Below, one piece after another: positions 1 through 7,362 of a DNA stretch of 30,979 nucleotides. The notes under the pieces were generated by a model. That model saw only the letters and a program-made list of their open reading frames with translations. It had not been told where the DNA came from and did no database searches. Source of the DNA: Verrucomicrobiota bacterium (GTDB taxonomy: Bacteria > Verrucomicrobiota > Verrucomicrobiia > Opitutales > Opitutaceae). Location of the stretch: NCBI GenBank assembly GCA_023457715.1, contig JAEWKR010000126.1, positions 1 through 30,979 on the forward strand. Reading direction: 5' to 3'. Within the stretch, counting starts at the first letter, position 1. The number at the start of each line of letters is the position of its first letter. Position numbers and translations under genes: made by a program.

Positions 1-80
1 TCGATGTTCGATGTTCGATGTTCGACGTTGGATGTTCGATGTTCGCGTTGGATGTTGGATGTTGGATGTTGGATGTTGAG
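1..80. repeat. 8-bp tandem repeat (GATGTTSG-type)
   Basis: Degenerate tandem copies of an 8-base unit, GATGTTCG or GATGTTGG, run from the window edge to about base 80, with a few point variants. The array lies downstream of the TonB receptor gene, which reads toward it. It starts at the edge, so its true length is unknown. An open reading frame across it yields only low-complexity repeat peptide and should not be annotated as a gene. Confidence 0.9.
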
Positions 81-142
81 GTTTCGCCCTGCCCTCCCCC
101 CATCGAATCGCTGGCGCTCTTCGCTACATCCGAGCGGGAGGT

Positions 143-2206
143 TCACCACGCCCAATCGACGCCGCCGTAAACCGCCCGGCGATCACCCGGGAGAAACTGC
201 GGTTGATCGCGACCCGCCGCGTTTTCGATCACCCCCGTGGTCGCGGCATAGGCGGTGTCGAGTACGTTGCGTAGTTCCACAAACCAGCTGACGCCCCGCG
301 CCACCCGCCGACCCACGCGCAGCGCGGCCAACGTGTGGGACGGAGCCGCGTAGGTGTTCCGGAAATCGATGAAGGTTTTCACCGGCACGACCTCCACCAG
401 CGGGCCGGCAAACCAACCCGCACGGTGCTCCCACATCAACTCGGCGCGGATCAGGTGCGGCGGCAGGCCGGCCAGCGTGTTGCGCCCATAGCGTGGATCC
501 TCGTCGAACCGGAAGCGACCGTGCGTCCAGGCACCGCGCAAGACCAGGCGGTGAGCCGGCGCATGACCGCGCTGCCACGTCGCCCCCAGCAGATCGATCT
601 CGAGCGCCGCTTCGATCCCGTGGTGCACGGTGGCGTCCGCATTCACGGTGGCCGCCGGCGTCGCCGGGTTGTTATCGTCGTCCAACGACAGCAGTTCCCC
701 CTGCAGGGTGGCGTGATACCACGACAGGTCCCAGCGCACGGGGCCGCGGACGCCCCGGGTGCCAAGTTCCCAGGTCCGGGCCGTCTGCGCCCGTCGGGCG
801 GTGTTTTGGGTGAGGGCCTCGCTGAACGAGGGCGGCTCATAACTGCCGGCAACGTTGGCGTACACCTGCGCGTCGGCCGCGTCCCACCGCAGCCCCAGCT
901 TCGGCATGGCCCGACGGTAGGTCAGCGCATAGTCGGGCGCCGCTCCCACGTTCTGATCGTTGGCGCGGCGGTTCACCGCGCCACTGGCGGCCAGCACGAG
1001 GGTCACGCCCCGGCCCAGCACGATCTGGTTTTCGACAAAGGCCTCGAGGTTCGTGGCCGTCTGGGTCGCGGCGGCGACGAGCGGACCGCGCCGCCCGCCG
1101 GCATTCACGAAGTTCGCGGCGTCGATGCTGCCCCGCGTGAACAGCGCGCCGGCCCGCAACTGGTAGCCGCGCCCAGCCAGCTCGCCCTTGTGAGACGCCG
1201 ACGTCCCCAGAGTCAGATCGTTCGACCGCTGGTCGATGACCTGGAAGATCGGATGATCAAGATCCTTGTAGCTCCACGCCGCCGTGAAATCCCAGCGCGT
1301 CGGACCCTGCTGCCACGTCGTCCGGTTCGCCACACGAAGGAGTTCGAAATCCCGCTTCTGATGCAGCGCGAGCTGGGTGGCGGCCGCCTGCGCGGGATCG
1401 GTCCGCAACTGCGTCCACGTCAGACTGCCGGGCAACTCCGAACGGGTTCGGACACCGGTCACATAAAAGCGCGTCTCCACCTGCGGGGCCAGCACGTGGC
1501 CGGTGTTGGCGAACACGCGCTGACTACTCTGCCGCGCGTGATCGCGAAATCCGTCCTGCTCGTGGTGCGAGAACGAGACAAACCCATCCGCCCCTCGGCC
1601 GGCCGCTCCCCCAGCCAGGCTCGCGCGAAGGTACCCCCAGCTCCCGAGTTCGACGCGCGACCACGCCCCGGCCGCGGTGCGTCCGGTGCGCGACACGTAG
1701 TCGATGGCGCCGCCGAGGGTGGACGCGCCCAGGGCGACGGCATTCGCTCCCCGCCACACGTTCACGTACGCGGTCGCCAGCGGCTCGATCGCCTGCATGT
1801 CGAAGCTCCCGTCCGCCAGGTTGAGCGGCACCCCGTCCTGCAACACGCGCAACCCCCGGCCATGGAACGTGCGCTGCAAGCCGGAGCCGCGGATCGAAAG
1901 CCGGGCTTCATCGGCGCCAAACCGCGACTGCGCGATGACGCCCGCTGAAAGGGCGAACGTGTCCTCAAGCGTGGAGGCGCGCCCGCGCAGGAAGCGCCGC
2001 GCGTCGACGGTTTCGACCCCGCCCGGCGTCAACGCAAGCTCCGCGCGGGCGGTGTCCAGGGCGGCCGCCGTGAGCGACTCGGCGCGGCTGGCCGTGACGT
2101 GCAACCGGGCTAGTTGCAGCGGCGGGTCACCCTGCGCGGAGAGAGCCGGCTGGGCCGCAGCGGCAGCTAGAGTGAGCGAGATGAGACCAGTAAAGGGAAA
2201 TTTCAT
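143..2206 (-). CDS. TonB-dependent outer-membrane receptor
   Basis: Outer-membrane beta-barrel receptor expected to import a chelated metal or other scarce nutrient using TonB energy. The 687-residue product has an N-terminal signal peptide (MKFPFTGLISLTLAAAAA), a plug domain with the typical pattern LSIRGSGLQRTFHGRGLRVL and DGVPLNLADG, then a GGAIDYVSR segment and a long barrel region ending in an aromatic residue (GVDWAW), as expected for BAM-dependent insertion. I chose the ATG at 2206 because it opens directly on the signal peptide; a GTG eight codons upstream is in frame. It is the last gene of a probable operon with chrA and a CPLC-motif protein. The ligand is not identifiable from sequence; the Cys-motif neighbour would fit a metal but this is inference. 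Confidence 0.9.
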   Translation of the reverse strand: MKFPFTGLISLTLAAAAAQPALSAQGDPPLQLARLHVTASRAESLTAAALDTARAELALTPGGVETVDARRFLRGRASTLEDTFALSAGVIAQSRFGADEARLSIRGSGLQRTFHGRGLRVLQDGVPLNLADGSFDMQAIEPLATAYVNVWRGANAVALGASTLGGAIDYVSRTGRTAAGAWSRVELGSWGYLRASLAGGAAGRGADGFVSFSHHEQDGFRDHARQSSQRVFANTGHVLAPQVETRFYVTGVRTRSELPGSLTWTQLRTDPAQAAATQLALHQKRDFELLRVANRTTWQQGPTRWDFTAAWSYKDLDHPIFQVIDQRSNDLTLGTSASHKGELAGRGYQLRAGALFTRGSIDAANFVNAGGRRGPLVAAATQTATNLEAFVENQIVLGRGVTLVLAASGAVNRRANDQNVGAAPDYALTYRRAMPKLGLRWDAADAQVYANVAGSYEPPSFSEALTQNTARRAQTARTWELGTRGVRGPVRWDLSWYHATLQGELLSLDDDNNPATPAATVNADATVHHGIEAALEIDLLGATWQRGHAPAHRLVLRGAWTHGRFRFDEDPRYGRNTLAGLPPHLIRAELMWEHRAGWFAGPLVEVVPVKTFIDFRNTYAAPSHTLAALRVGRRVARGVSWFVELRNVLDTAYAATTGVIENAAGRDQPQFLPGDRRAVYGGVDWAW

Positions 2207-2408
2207 GCTGAGCGGGTTCGAGGCCGCCACCCGGCTGCGAGAGACGCCACCTGGCGTTCCGGCACCAAGGCTGCGGAGTTGTCCGGGCCGACGGGAAGCC
2301 GGCCTCCGGGTTGAACGCCACCCGCAGCAGGAGCTGCGAGCCGGCGCGTGGGGCGACCGCGCGGCGCTGAATCCGTGGCGCAGTCGTACCTGTCACTCCA
2401 TCCCAGGC
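2207..2408. other. 202-bp intercistronic gap upstream of TonB receptor
   Basis: No convincing gene. On the minus strand it contains a perfect short hairpin, ACGCC-AGGT-GGCGT (about 2243-2256), roughly 40 bases before the receptor start. I looked for the conserved boxes of a cobalamin riboswitch, common upstream of such receptors, and did not find a convincing set. The gap is long compared with the 12-base spacing upstream in the same operon, so the receptor may have its own promoter here. Confidence 0.4.
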
Positions 2409-2942
2409 TCAGCCTCGGGGCGGCGGCACCGGTACTCGTTCGCGCCGCAGCAGCCCCGTCGCCCCCGCGACCGGGCCCCATTCGCGCCGGGGCGGCGAGA
2501 ACACCGGCGGCTCGTTCCATTGCAGAGTGAGGACGATCTTGGTCACGTCCCTCTGTCCTCCGGGCAGGGAGGCCTCGGAGCGGCTTTTCCCTTTGGCGGC
2601 GGCCACACTCAGGCAGAGTGGACAGGGCTTGGCCGGATCAAGCGTTTCGGCGAGCGCCGCCCCCATGGACATCGTTTCCGAATAATTGGCAAACATCCGC
2701 CCCCAGGCCACCACTTGGGCGACGTCCCAGATGGCGCCGTTGGCACAAAGCCAGGCAAAACCCAGGGCCACGGTGGAAAGGAGACGACGCACGGCGCAGA
2801 ACGTTGTCGATCGCCAGTGTGATGCAAGCCGCGGGGGCGTCACCCCACCCGAAAAAGGGACTCGGGCCCGAGGTCGAGACGGAACGGCGTTGCGGACAAT
2901 TTCCCATGGCCAGGCGGGGGCGCCGACGGCCGGTGCAGTCAT
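2409..2942 (-). CDS. hypothetical protein with one membrane segment and CPLC motif
   Basis: Unrecognised 177-residue protein. Residues about 54-80 form a hydrophobic stretch (LLSTVALGFAWLCANGAIWD) likely to be a signal anchor or membrane segment, followed by KPCPLCLS with Cys107 and Cys110. A CxxC after a single membrane segment suggests metal or redox function and loosely recalls DUF2946-type proteins found near copper-related TonB receptors, but the match is not firm. The start is well supported: ATG at 2942 lies 12 bases after the chrA stop, with a clear Shine-Dalgarno GAGGAAG in between, so it is probably translated from the chrA mRNA. The first 50 residues are Pro/Arg-rich and atypical, and the C-terminal 50 residues lack recognisable features. 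Confidence 0.65.
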   Translation of the reverse strand: MTAPAVGAPAWPWEIVRNAVPSRPRARVPFSGGVTPPRLASHWRSTTFCAVRRLLSTVALGFAWLCANGAIWDVAQVVAWGRMFANYSETMSMGAALAETLDPAKPCPLCLSVAAAKGKSRSEASLPGGQRDVTKIVLTLQWNEPPVFSPPRREWGPVAGATGLLRRERVPVPPPRG

Positions 2943-2954
2943 GACGCGGCTTCC

Positions 2955-4193
2955 TCAGTTGAATGCGACCCAGCCCAGCAGCCCGGCACCGACGACGATG
3001 GCCGGGATCGCGAGCTTGTTTTTCCAGCGATAGATCACCACGAGCGCCGCGACAAAGATCAGCGCGGCCTTCCCGTTGGGGATCGCGGTGACCCCCAGGC
3101 GTACGGTCGTGATCGCGATGAGCCCGACCACGCCGGCCGTTACGCCTTCGAGGAAACTGTGGAGCGTCGGGTGGTGGATGACGGCTTCGAGGTGCCGGAA
3201 GAACACGATCGAGAAAAGAAACGCGGGGAGGAAGACCCCGAGGGTCATCGCGAGCGCGCCGAGCGGTCCTCCGCCAGAATAGCCGACGAACGTCGAAAAA
3301 ATAATCAACGGCGCCGGCAGCATGCCGGAGAGCGCCACGCCATCGATAAAGTCCCGCTCCGACATCCAGGCGCCGCGCTCGACCGCGTCTTCACGCAGGA
3401 ATGGGATCGCCGTGTAGGCGCCCCCGAACGTGAGCAGTCCCGCGCGCAACCCCGAACCGAAAAGCGCGGGCGCGGTGGCCTGCCCGGTCTGACGGGTCTC
3501 CGCGCTCGTGAGCTGCTCGTGCCTCGGAAGCAACGGCTCCTGGCCGGCAATGACCGGGGACAGCTGCCACAGCGTCACCGCGAAGATCGCTGCGACCATG
3601 ATGGCCCACCTCCAGCGCTTTCGCGCCGCGGCGACATACGCCAGACCTGAAAGCGGGAGCGTGAGGAAGAAGGACACGCCCAGCAGCTCACCGAGGGCGG
3701 CGAGCAGGCCGATGGCCCACAATGGCGCGTTGCTGAGGCAGTGTCCGCCGATCCGGTGGCACGCGCGCACGATCAGCGCGATCACGGCGGGCTGAATCCC
3801 GAGAAACACCGCCTGAAACGCCGTCGCTCCGATATTCACGGAAAGATACAACCACGAGAGCAGAAACATAAGGATGAAACCCGGCAGCATGAAGCCGAGC
3901 CCTGCGAGCAGGCCGCCGATCCGGCCGCGCGAGAGCATCCCGAAATGCACGCACAATTCGTGGGCCTCCGGCCCGGGAAGCACTTGGTAGATGGCGAGCA
4001 AGCGTTTGAAATGGCCGGGCGACACCCATTTCTCCTCCGCGACGAGTTCCTGCCGGATCATGTCGATCTGCGCCACCGGGCCGCCCCAGGCGAGCGAGCC
4101 GAAACGCAGGAAGCGGAGGAAGAGTTTGCCGTAGGGTTCGGCGGGGGCGTTGACGGCGTCGTCCGCCGGCTGAGAAAAGGTGGGGTTGCTCAT
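2955..4193 (-). CDS. chrA: chromate/anion transporter, CHR family (ChrA)
   Basis: Inner-membrane transporter of the CHR family. The family is known for chromate efflux, though many members are uncharacterised. The 412-residue protein has the usual two-domain duplicated layout. The first half carries FGSLAWGGPVAQIDMIRQEL and the motif VLPGPEAHELCVHFG. The second repeats the pattern with GLLTFGGAYTAIPFLREDAV and GVALSGMLPAPLIIFSTFVG. Multiple hydrophobic segments cover most of the chain, ending in two helices. Length is typical of long-chain ChrA. It is the first gene of a minus-strand operon with the CPLC protein and the TonB receptor. Whether it moves chromate or another oxyanion cannot be told from sequence. 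Confidence 0.93.
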   Translation of the reverse strand: MSNPTFSQPADDAVNAPAEPYGKLFLRFLRFGSLAWGGPVAQIDMIRQELVAEEKWVSPGHFKRLLAIYQVLPGPEAHELCVHFGMLSRGRIGGLLAGLGFMLPGFILMFLLSWLYLSVNIGATAFQAVFLGIQPAVIALIVRACHRIGGHCLSNAPLWAIGLLAALGELLGVSFFLTLPLSGLAYVAAARKRWRWAIMVAAIFAVTLWQLSPVIAGQEPLLPRHEQLTSAETRQTGQATAPALFGSGLRAGLLTFGGAYTAIPFLREDAVERGAWMSERDFIDGVALSGMLPAPLIIFSTFVGYSGGGPLGALAMTLGVFLPAFLFSIVFFRHLEAVIHHPTLHSFLEGVTAGVVGLIAITTVRLGVTAIPNGKAALIFVAALVVIYRWKNKLAIPAIVVGAGLLGWVAFN

Positions 4194-4550
4194 GATCGCT
4201 TGCGCAGCGTCGCGTCGAAGGCTTGAGCGCGATCGCTCCGGACTTCTTCAATTGCCCGCAGAGACTGGCCGGGAAGGAACTGCGCCGCGCGGGCAGTGCG
4301 GAGAGGAGAAATAGCCAGATTTTCTCCGAAGTCATGAGGCACGTGTAACTCTCGTAATATGCGCGACAACTTGGAAGCGCGATTTGGCCCCCTAGGGAGC
4401 CCTCGCATGACACCCACCCTCCGCCTCGCCGCCGCTTTCGTCGGCTTTGCTCTGACACCTGCCACCAAGCTTTTCTCGACGCCTCCAGGATTCCTCCCGG
4501 AACTGACGACAATGTCCGTGAGCCCGCGCGCGCCCAGCAGGTCGCCTTAA
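4194..4550. other. intergenic region upstream of chrA
   Basis: This gap should hold the chrA promoter; I see no clear -35/-10 pair. On the plus strand a 47-codon frame, 4407-4550, begins MTPTLRLAAAFVGFALTPA, resembling a signal peptide. It ends with a TAA exactly at the edge of the MITE-like element, so it may be the remnant of a gene cut by that insertion. No similarity is recognisable after the putative signal, and I do not call it a gene. Confidence 0.35.
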
Positions 4551-4732
4551 CCGGAACGATTCAGTTAACCACGAATGGACACGAATCGACACGAATGAAG
4601 ACCTGGGAAAATCATCACTTCCGCGCAGGCACAGAACAGTGAACGGGACTACGGACGGGCTGCATTCGAGTATCCTCTCCTATTCGTGTTCATTCGTGTG
4701 CATTCGTGGTTAATCCGTCTGCATAGTTCCGG
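4551..4732. mobile_element. MITE-like element, copy A
   Basis: About 180 bp element without coding capacity, present again at 18351-18528 with roughly 95% identity by eye. Its ends are inverted: it starts CCGGAAC and ends GTTCCGG, and the long imperfect terminal inverted repeats contain TTAACCACGAATGGACACGA at the left and its near-complement at the right. TTAA occurs immediately left and again one base outside the right end, compatible with a target duplication. Size, inverted ends and lack of genes are those of a miniature inverted-repeat element; which transposase would move it is unknown. Confidence 0.75.
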
Positions 4733-4799
4733 TTTAAGTGCCGGGCTCTTGAGGTCAGGACCCACTATCCCGCAGGCAGCCTTCCGCTAGAGTGAAGGG

Positions 4800-5828
4800 A
4801 TGTTCAAATTTCGTCTGCTCCGTGGCTGCGCCTTTTTCCCCGTCGCTCTCTTCTTCGCGGGATGCGCGCACGCGCCGCAATCGGCTATCCGTGGACAGGT
4901 CGTCGTCATCACTGGCGCGTCGAGCGGCTTCGGTCGCGGTGCGGCAGTCAAGTTCGCCGAACAAGGCGCAGACGTCGTGCTCGCCGCCCGGCGGACCCAT
5001 CTACTCGAGGAAGTCGCCCGCGAATGCGAAGCCAAGGGCGCCCGTGCGCTCGTGGTCACGACCGATGTTGCCGATGCGGGCGCGGTGTCGCGCCTCGCGG
5101 AGGCCGCCGTCCAGCGGTTCGGCCGGATTGATGTTTGGGTCAACAACGCGGGCGTGGGCGTCATCAGCCGCTTCGAGGATGCACCCATGGAAGACTACTC
5201 GCGACTGATCGACGTCAACCTCAAGGGGGTGGTTTACGGCAGCCATGTTGCCCTACGACAGTTTCGCAGGCAAGGGCAAGGGACCTTGGTGAACATCGGC
5301 TCAATTGATAGTGAGGTGCCCCTCGCTTACCAAGCGACCTACTCGGCGACCAAGGCCGGAGTGCTCAGCTTGGGGCGGGCGCTCAACGAGGAGCTGCGGC
5401 TGAACGGGCAAGAGAAGATCAAGGTCGCCACGATCATGCCGTGGGCCGTGGACACGCCTTGGTGGCGGCACGCCGCAAACTACACCGGAAAGTCTCCTCG
5501 CATGGCGGCGATGGACGACCCGTCAAAGGTCGTCGACGCTATTGTGAGGACTGCGGTCAATCCCCGCGAGGAAGTGGCCGTCGGGTGGAAGGCCAAAGGG
5601 TCCTACACTTCCCATCGCCTGTTCCCGGACCTGACGGAACGCATCTCGGGGAACATCGCTCAGAAATATCAAATCGACACGGCGCCCCCATCGGCTCCGA
5701 CCCAAGCCTCCTTGTATCATCCCATGCCTGAAGGCACGGGTGTCGAGGACGGCGTTCGCGCCCGGATGGCGGAGGAAGATCGCCAACGTAAAAACGGCGA
5801 GCCTGCTTTGATGCCGACGGGCCGGTAG
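4800..5828 (+). CDS. short-chain dehydrogenase/reductase with lipoprotein signal
   Basis: NAD(P)-dependent oxidoreductase of the classical SDR family; substrate unknown. The 342-residue protein shows the cofactor motif TGASSGFG (38-45), NNAG (115-118), catalytic Ser near 168 (NIGSIDS), and YSATK (Tyr181, Lys185). A C-terminal extension of about 80 residues follows the Rossmann core. Unusually, it begins with a lipoprotein-type signal, MFKFRLLRGCAFFPVALFFA then Gly-Cys22, so it is predicted to be exported and lipid-anchored, whereas most SDRs are cytosolic. The signal supports the ATG at 4800; a GAAGGG lies almost directly against the start, too close for a normal ribosome site. It stands alone between a MITE copy and the tRNA-Ser locus. 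Confidence 0.88.
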   Translation: MFKFRLLRGCAFFPVALFFAGCAHAPQSAIRGQVVVITGASSGFGRGAAVKFAEQGADVVLAARRTHLLEEVARECEAKGARALVVTTDVADAGAVSRLAEAAVQRFGRIDVWVNNAGVGVISRFEDAPMEDYSRLIDVNLKGVVYGSHVALRQFRRQGQGTLVNIGSIDSEVPLAYQATYSATKAGVLSLGRALNEELRLNGQEKIKVATIMPWAVDTPWWRHAANYTGKSPRMAAMDDPSKVVDAIVRTAVNPREEVAVGWKAKGSYTSHRLFPDLTERISGNIAQKYQIDTAPPSAPTQASLYHPMPEGTGVEDGVRARMAEEDRQRKNGEPALMPTGR

Positions 5829-5839
5829 GTGACCCGGCG

Positions 5840-5890
5840 CTTCGCGAGCCGCGAGCTTTGCTGCGCAAAGCTGGCGGAGAGGGTGGGATT
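5840..5890. repeat. partial duplication of the tRNA-Ser 3' end and its hairpin
   Basis: 51 bases identical, apart from one mismatch, to 5968-6018, which spans the 3' end of the tRNA-Ser gene plus the hairpin beyond it. Similarity stops abruptly inside the T-arm of the tRNA. Such partial tRNA copies commonly mark an old attachment-site duplication or a local tandem duplication. Only 77 bases separate the copies, with nothing recognisable between them. Confidence 0.8.
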
Positions 5891-5976
5891 GGCTGCTTCG
5901 CAGGTGCTCCGCACTCACGCTCCGCGTGCCCCATATCCCACCTCGGCGCCGCTGCGCGTCACGCTCGCTTCGCGAG

Positions 5977-6087
<111 letters not shown>

Positions 6088-6371
6088 GGGTCTTTCCCAA
6101 CCGCCGTTGCGGGCAGGTCGGGAGTTCAGGAACGTAGGGCCCACCGACCTAAATGAAAGCAGAAAATGGGCCCTCCGGGGAAGGTGGGTCCCCTACCCGT
6201 CCGCAGGCTCCAGGCTGGAAGGCCGGCGCGACGACGAATGCGAACCGGAGACCCTGAACCCGAGCCACCAGGCTGAAGCTCTGGTGCTACCGCAGACGCG
6301 AGCTGCAGGCGCGGAAAAGTGGGGTGTCCGAAGGCCGTCGGGTAGCTGCAGCGCTTCAGGCTGCTGAAACC
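6088..6371. other. intergenic region between tRNA-Ser and cupin terminator
   Basis: No gene recognised. It includes an imperfect inverted repeat, GTAGGGCCCACC at 6134-6145 and GGTGGGTCCCCTAC at 6183-6196, which could fold with about a 37-base loop. The tRNA promoter should lie just right of 6087, but no convincing box is visible. Confidence 0.4.
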
Positions 6372-6400
6372 AAAAAAGCCCGCCCGGGGTACGGGCGGGC
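6372..6400 (-). terminator. rho-independent terminator downstream of cupin gene
   Basis: On the minus strand, stem GCCCGCCC/GGGCGGGC with a short loop is followed by TTTTTT. It lies just beyond the cupin stop codon, correctly oriented for it. Confidence 0.85.
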
Positions 6401-6414
6401 GGCGAGAGGTCGGC

Positions 6415-6777
6415 TCAGCTTCGGCCGGGGTCGAGCGTCACAAGCCGGGGGGTCTCATCGCGACGGGGCGGGGCGTCCACCCGCAGGATCCTGACCCAAC
6501 CGGTTGGGCCGGCGGCAATGAGGTGCGCCATCCCCTTCGGGATCAGGAGCGCGTCATCCTGCTTGATCATCGTGTTGATGTCCCCAGCGCGGACGGTCGC
6601 GTGCCCTTCGATCACGAAGAGGAGATGCTCCTCCACCTCACCGGCTTCGCGCCGCGGGGTTTCATCGCCCGGAGCGAGCGTGAGGATGGAGCATTGGAAA
6701 CCGGCTTTCACCAGGATGGTCTTGGTCGGCGTGAGCGAGGGAGCCGGGGTCGGAAGAATCGTCGTGAGTGTATTCAT
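6415..6777 (-). CDS. small cupin-domain protein
   Basis: A 120-residue single-domain cupin. Residues about 20-105 form the beta-barrel core with the pattern EEHLLFVIEGHATVRAGD (strands around motif 1) and ALLIPKGMAHLIAA (motif 2). Motif 1 is incomplete as a metal site, so an enzymatic role is uncertain; small cupins of this sort are often of unknown function. I start at ATG 6777 (MNTLTTILPT), because upstream codons read through the GGCC-rich repeat array and give only low-complexity peptide. No Shine-Dalgarno is visible. It is downstream of the 80-residue gene on the same strand, separated by the palindromic array, and followed by a strong terminator. Confidence 0.8.
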   Translation of the reverse strand: MNTLTTILPTPAPSLTPTKTILVKAGFQCSILTLAPGDETPRREAGEVEEHLLFVIEGHATVRAGDINTMIKQDDALLIPKGMAHLIAAGPTGWVRILRVDAPPRRDETPRLVTLDPGRS

Positions 6778-6810
6778 GGTTATAAGACGTGGGTTGAGGT
6801 TGAGAGGGAC

Positions 6811-6942
6811 GGCCGGAGGGCCGGAGGGCCGGAGGGCCGGAGGACCAGGCGGGAGCGTCGGAGGACCGGAGGGCCGGGCCGGACGCGCTCGCGTCCGGCC
6901 TTCTGGCCTTCCGGCCTTCCGGCCCTCCGGCCTTCTGGCCTT
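6811..6942. repeat. palindromic GGCC-rich array 1
   Basis: Tandem 8-9 base units of GGCCGGAG type on the left and the reverse-complementary CCTTCTGG/CCTTCCGG type on the right meet at a perfect hairpin, arm GGCCGGACGC (6877-6886), loop GCTC, arm GCGTCCGGCC (6891-6900). The whole array can fold into one long hairpin. It separates the 80-residue gene from the cupin gene and is closely matched by array 2 at 7215-7362. Confidence 0.9.
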
Positions 6943-7184
6943 CACTCGGCCGGCGGTTGCTTCCAGGCGGCAAACGCTTCCGGCCAGTCGCGCTCGGCGG
7001 CGGCCAGCACGTCCGGCCAGCCCTGCTTGATCAGCGCGGCCGCCGTGTCGTCATCCAGCTGCGCCAGATATTCGACCAGCACCGCGCAGCGGTCGTGGTA
7101 ATCACCCGGGTACAGAGCACGGGCCCAGCCTTGCATGCGGCGGAGATGGTTGTTGCTGAGCGGAGTTCGAAGGGAGGTATTCAT
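6942..7184 (-). CDS. small hypothetical protein (80 aa)
   Basis: Unrecognised 80-residue soluble protein, acidic and tryptophan-rich, opening MNTSLRTPLSNNHLRRMQGW and containing YLAQLDDDTAAALIKQGWPD. The composition is balanced and unlike the repeat peptides on both sides, and reading direction matches its neighbours, so it is probably real. The stop lies at the edge of array 1; array 2 lies just upstream of the start. No Shine-Dalgarno is visible. Function cannot be proposed. Confidence 0.6.
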   Translation of the reverse strand: MNTSLRTPLSNNHLRRMQGWARALYPGDYHDRCAVLVEYLAQLDDDTAAALIKQGWPDVLAAAERDWPEAFAAWKQPPAE

Positions 7185-7214
7185 GTTGGTTTTTATTGTT
7201 GGTGGGTGGGCTGT

Positions 7215-7362
7215 GGCCGGAGGGCGGCCGGAAGGCCGGAGGGCCGGAGGACCGGAGGACCGGAGGGCCGGGCCGGACGCGCTCGCGTCCGGCCTTCTGG
7301 CCCTCCGGCCCTCTGGCCCTCTGGCCTTCCGGCCCTCGCGCCCTCCGGCGCTCCGCCTTCAG
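7215..7362. repeat. palindromic GGCC-rich array 2
   Basis: Same design as array 1: GGCCGGAG-type units, then the identical hairpin, arm GGCCGGACGC (7271-7280), loop GCTC, arm GCGTCCGGCC (7285-7294), then CCCTCTGG/CCTTCCGG units in complementary orientation. It lies between the metallophosphoesterase stop and the small hypothetical gene. Sharing of the central 24 bases with array 1 shows that the two arrays are copies of one element. Confidence 0.9.

Noticed and set aside
335..1948. Long open frame on the plus strand opposite the TonB receptor
   Set aside because: It is the antisense shadow of a clear receptor gene in GC-rich DNA; composition is Arg/Pro/His-rich and no domain is visible.
2207..2408. 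Cobalamin riboswitch upstream of the TonB receptor
   Set aside because: Some GC-rich stems and a GGTGGC-like segment occur, but the conserved B12 boxes are not found in the right order.
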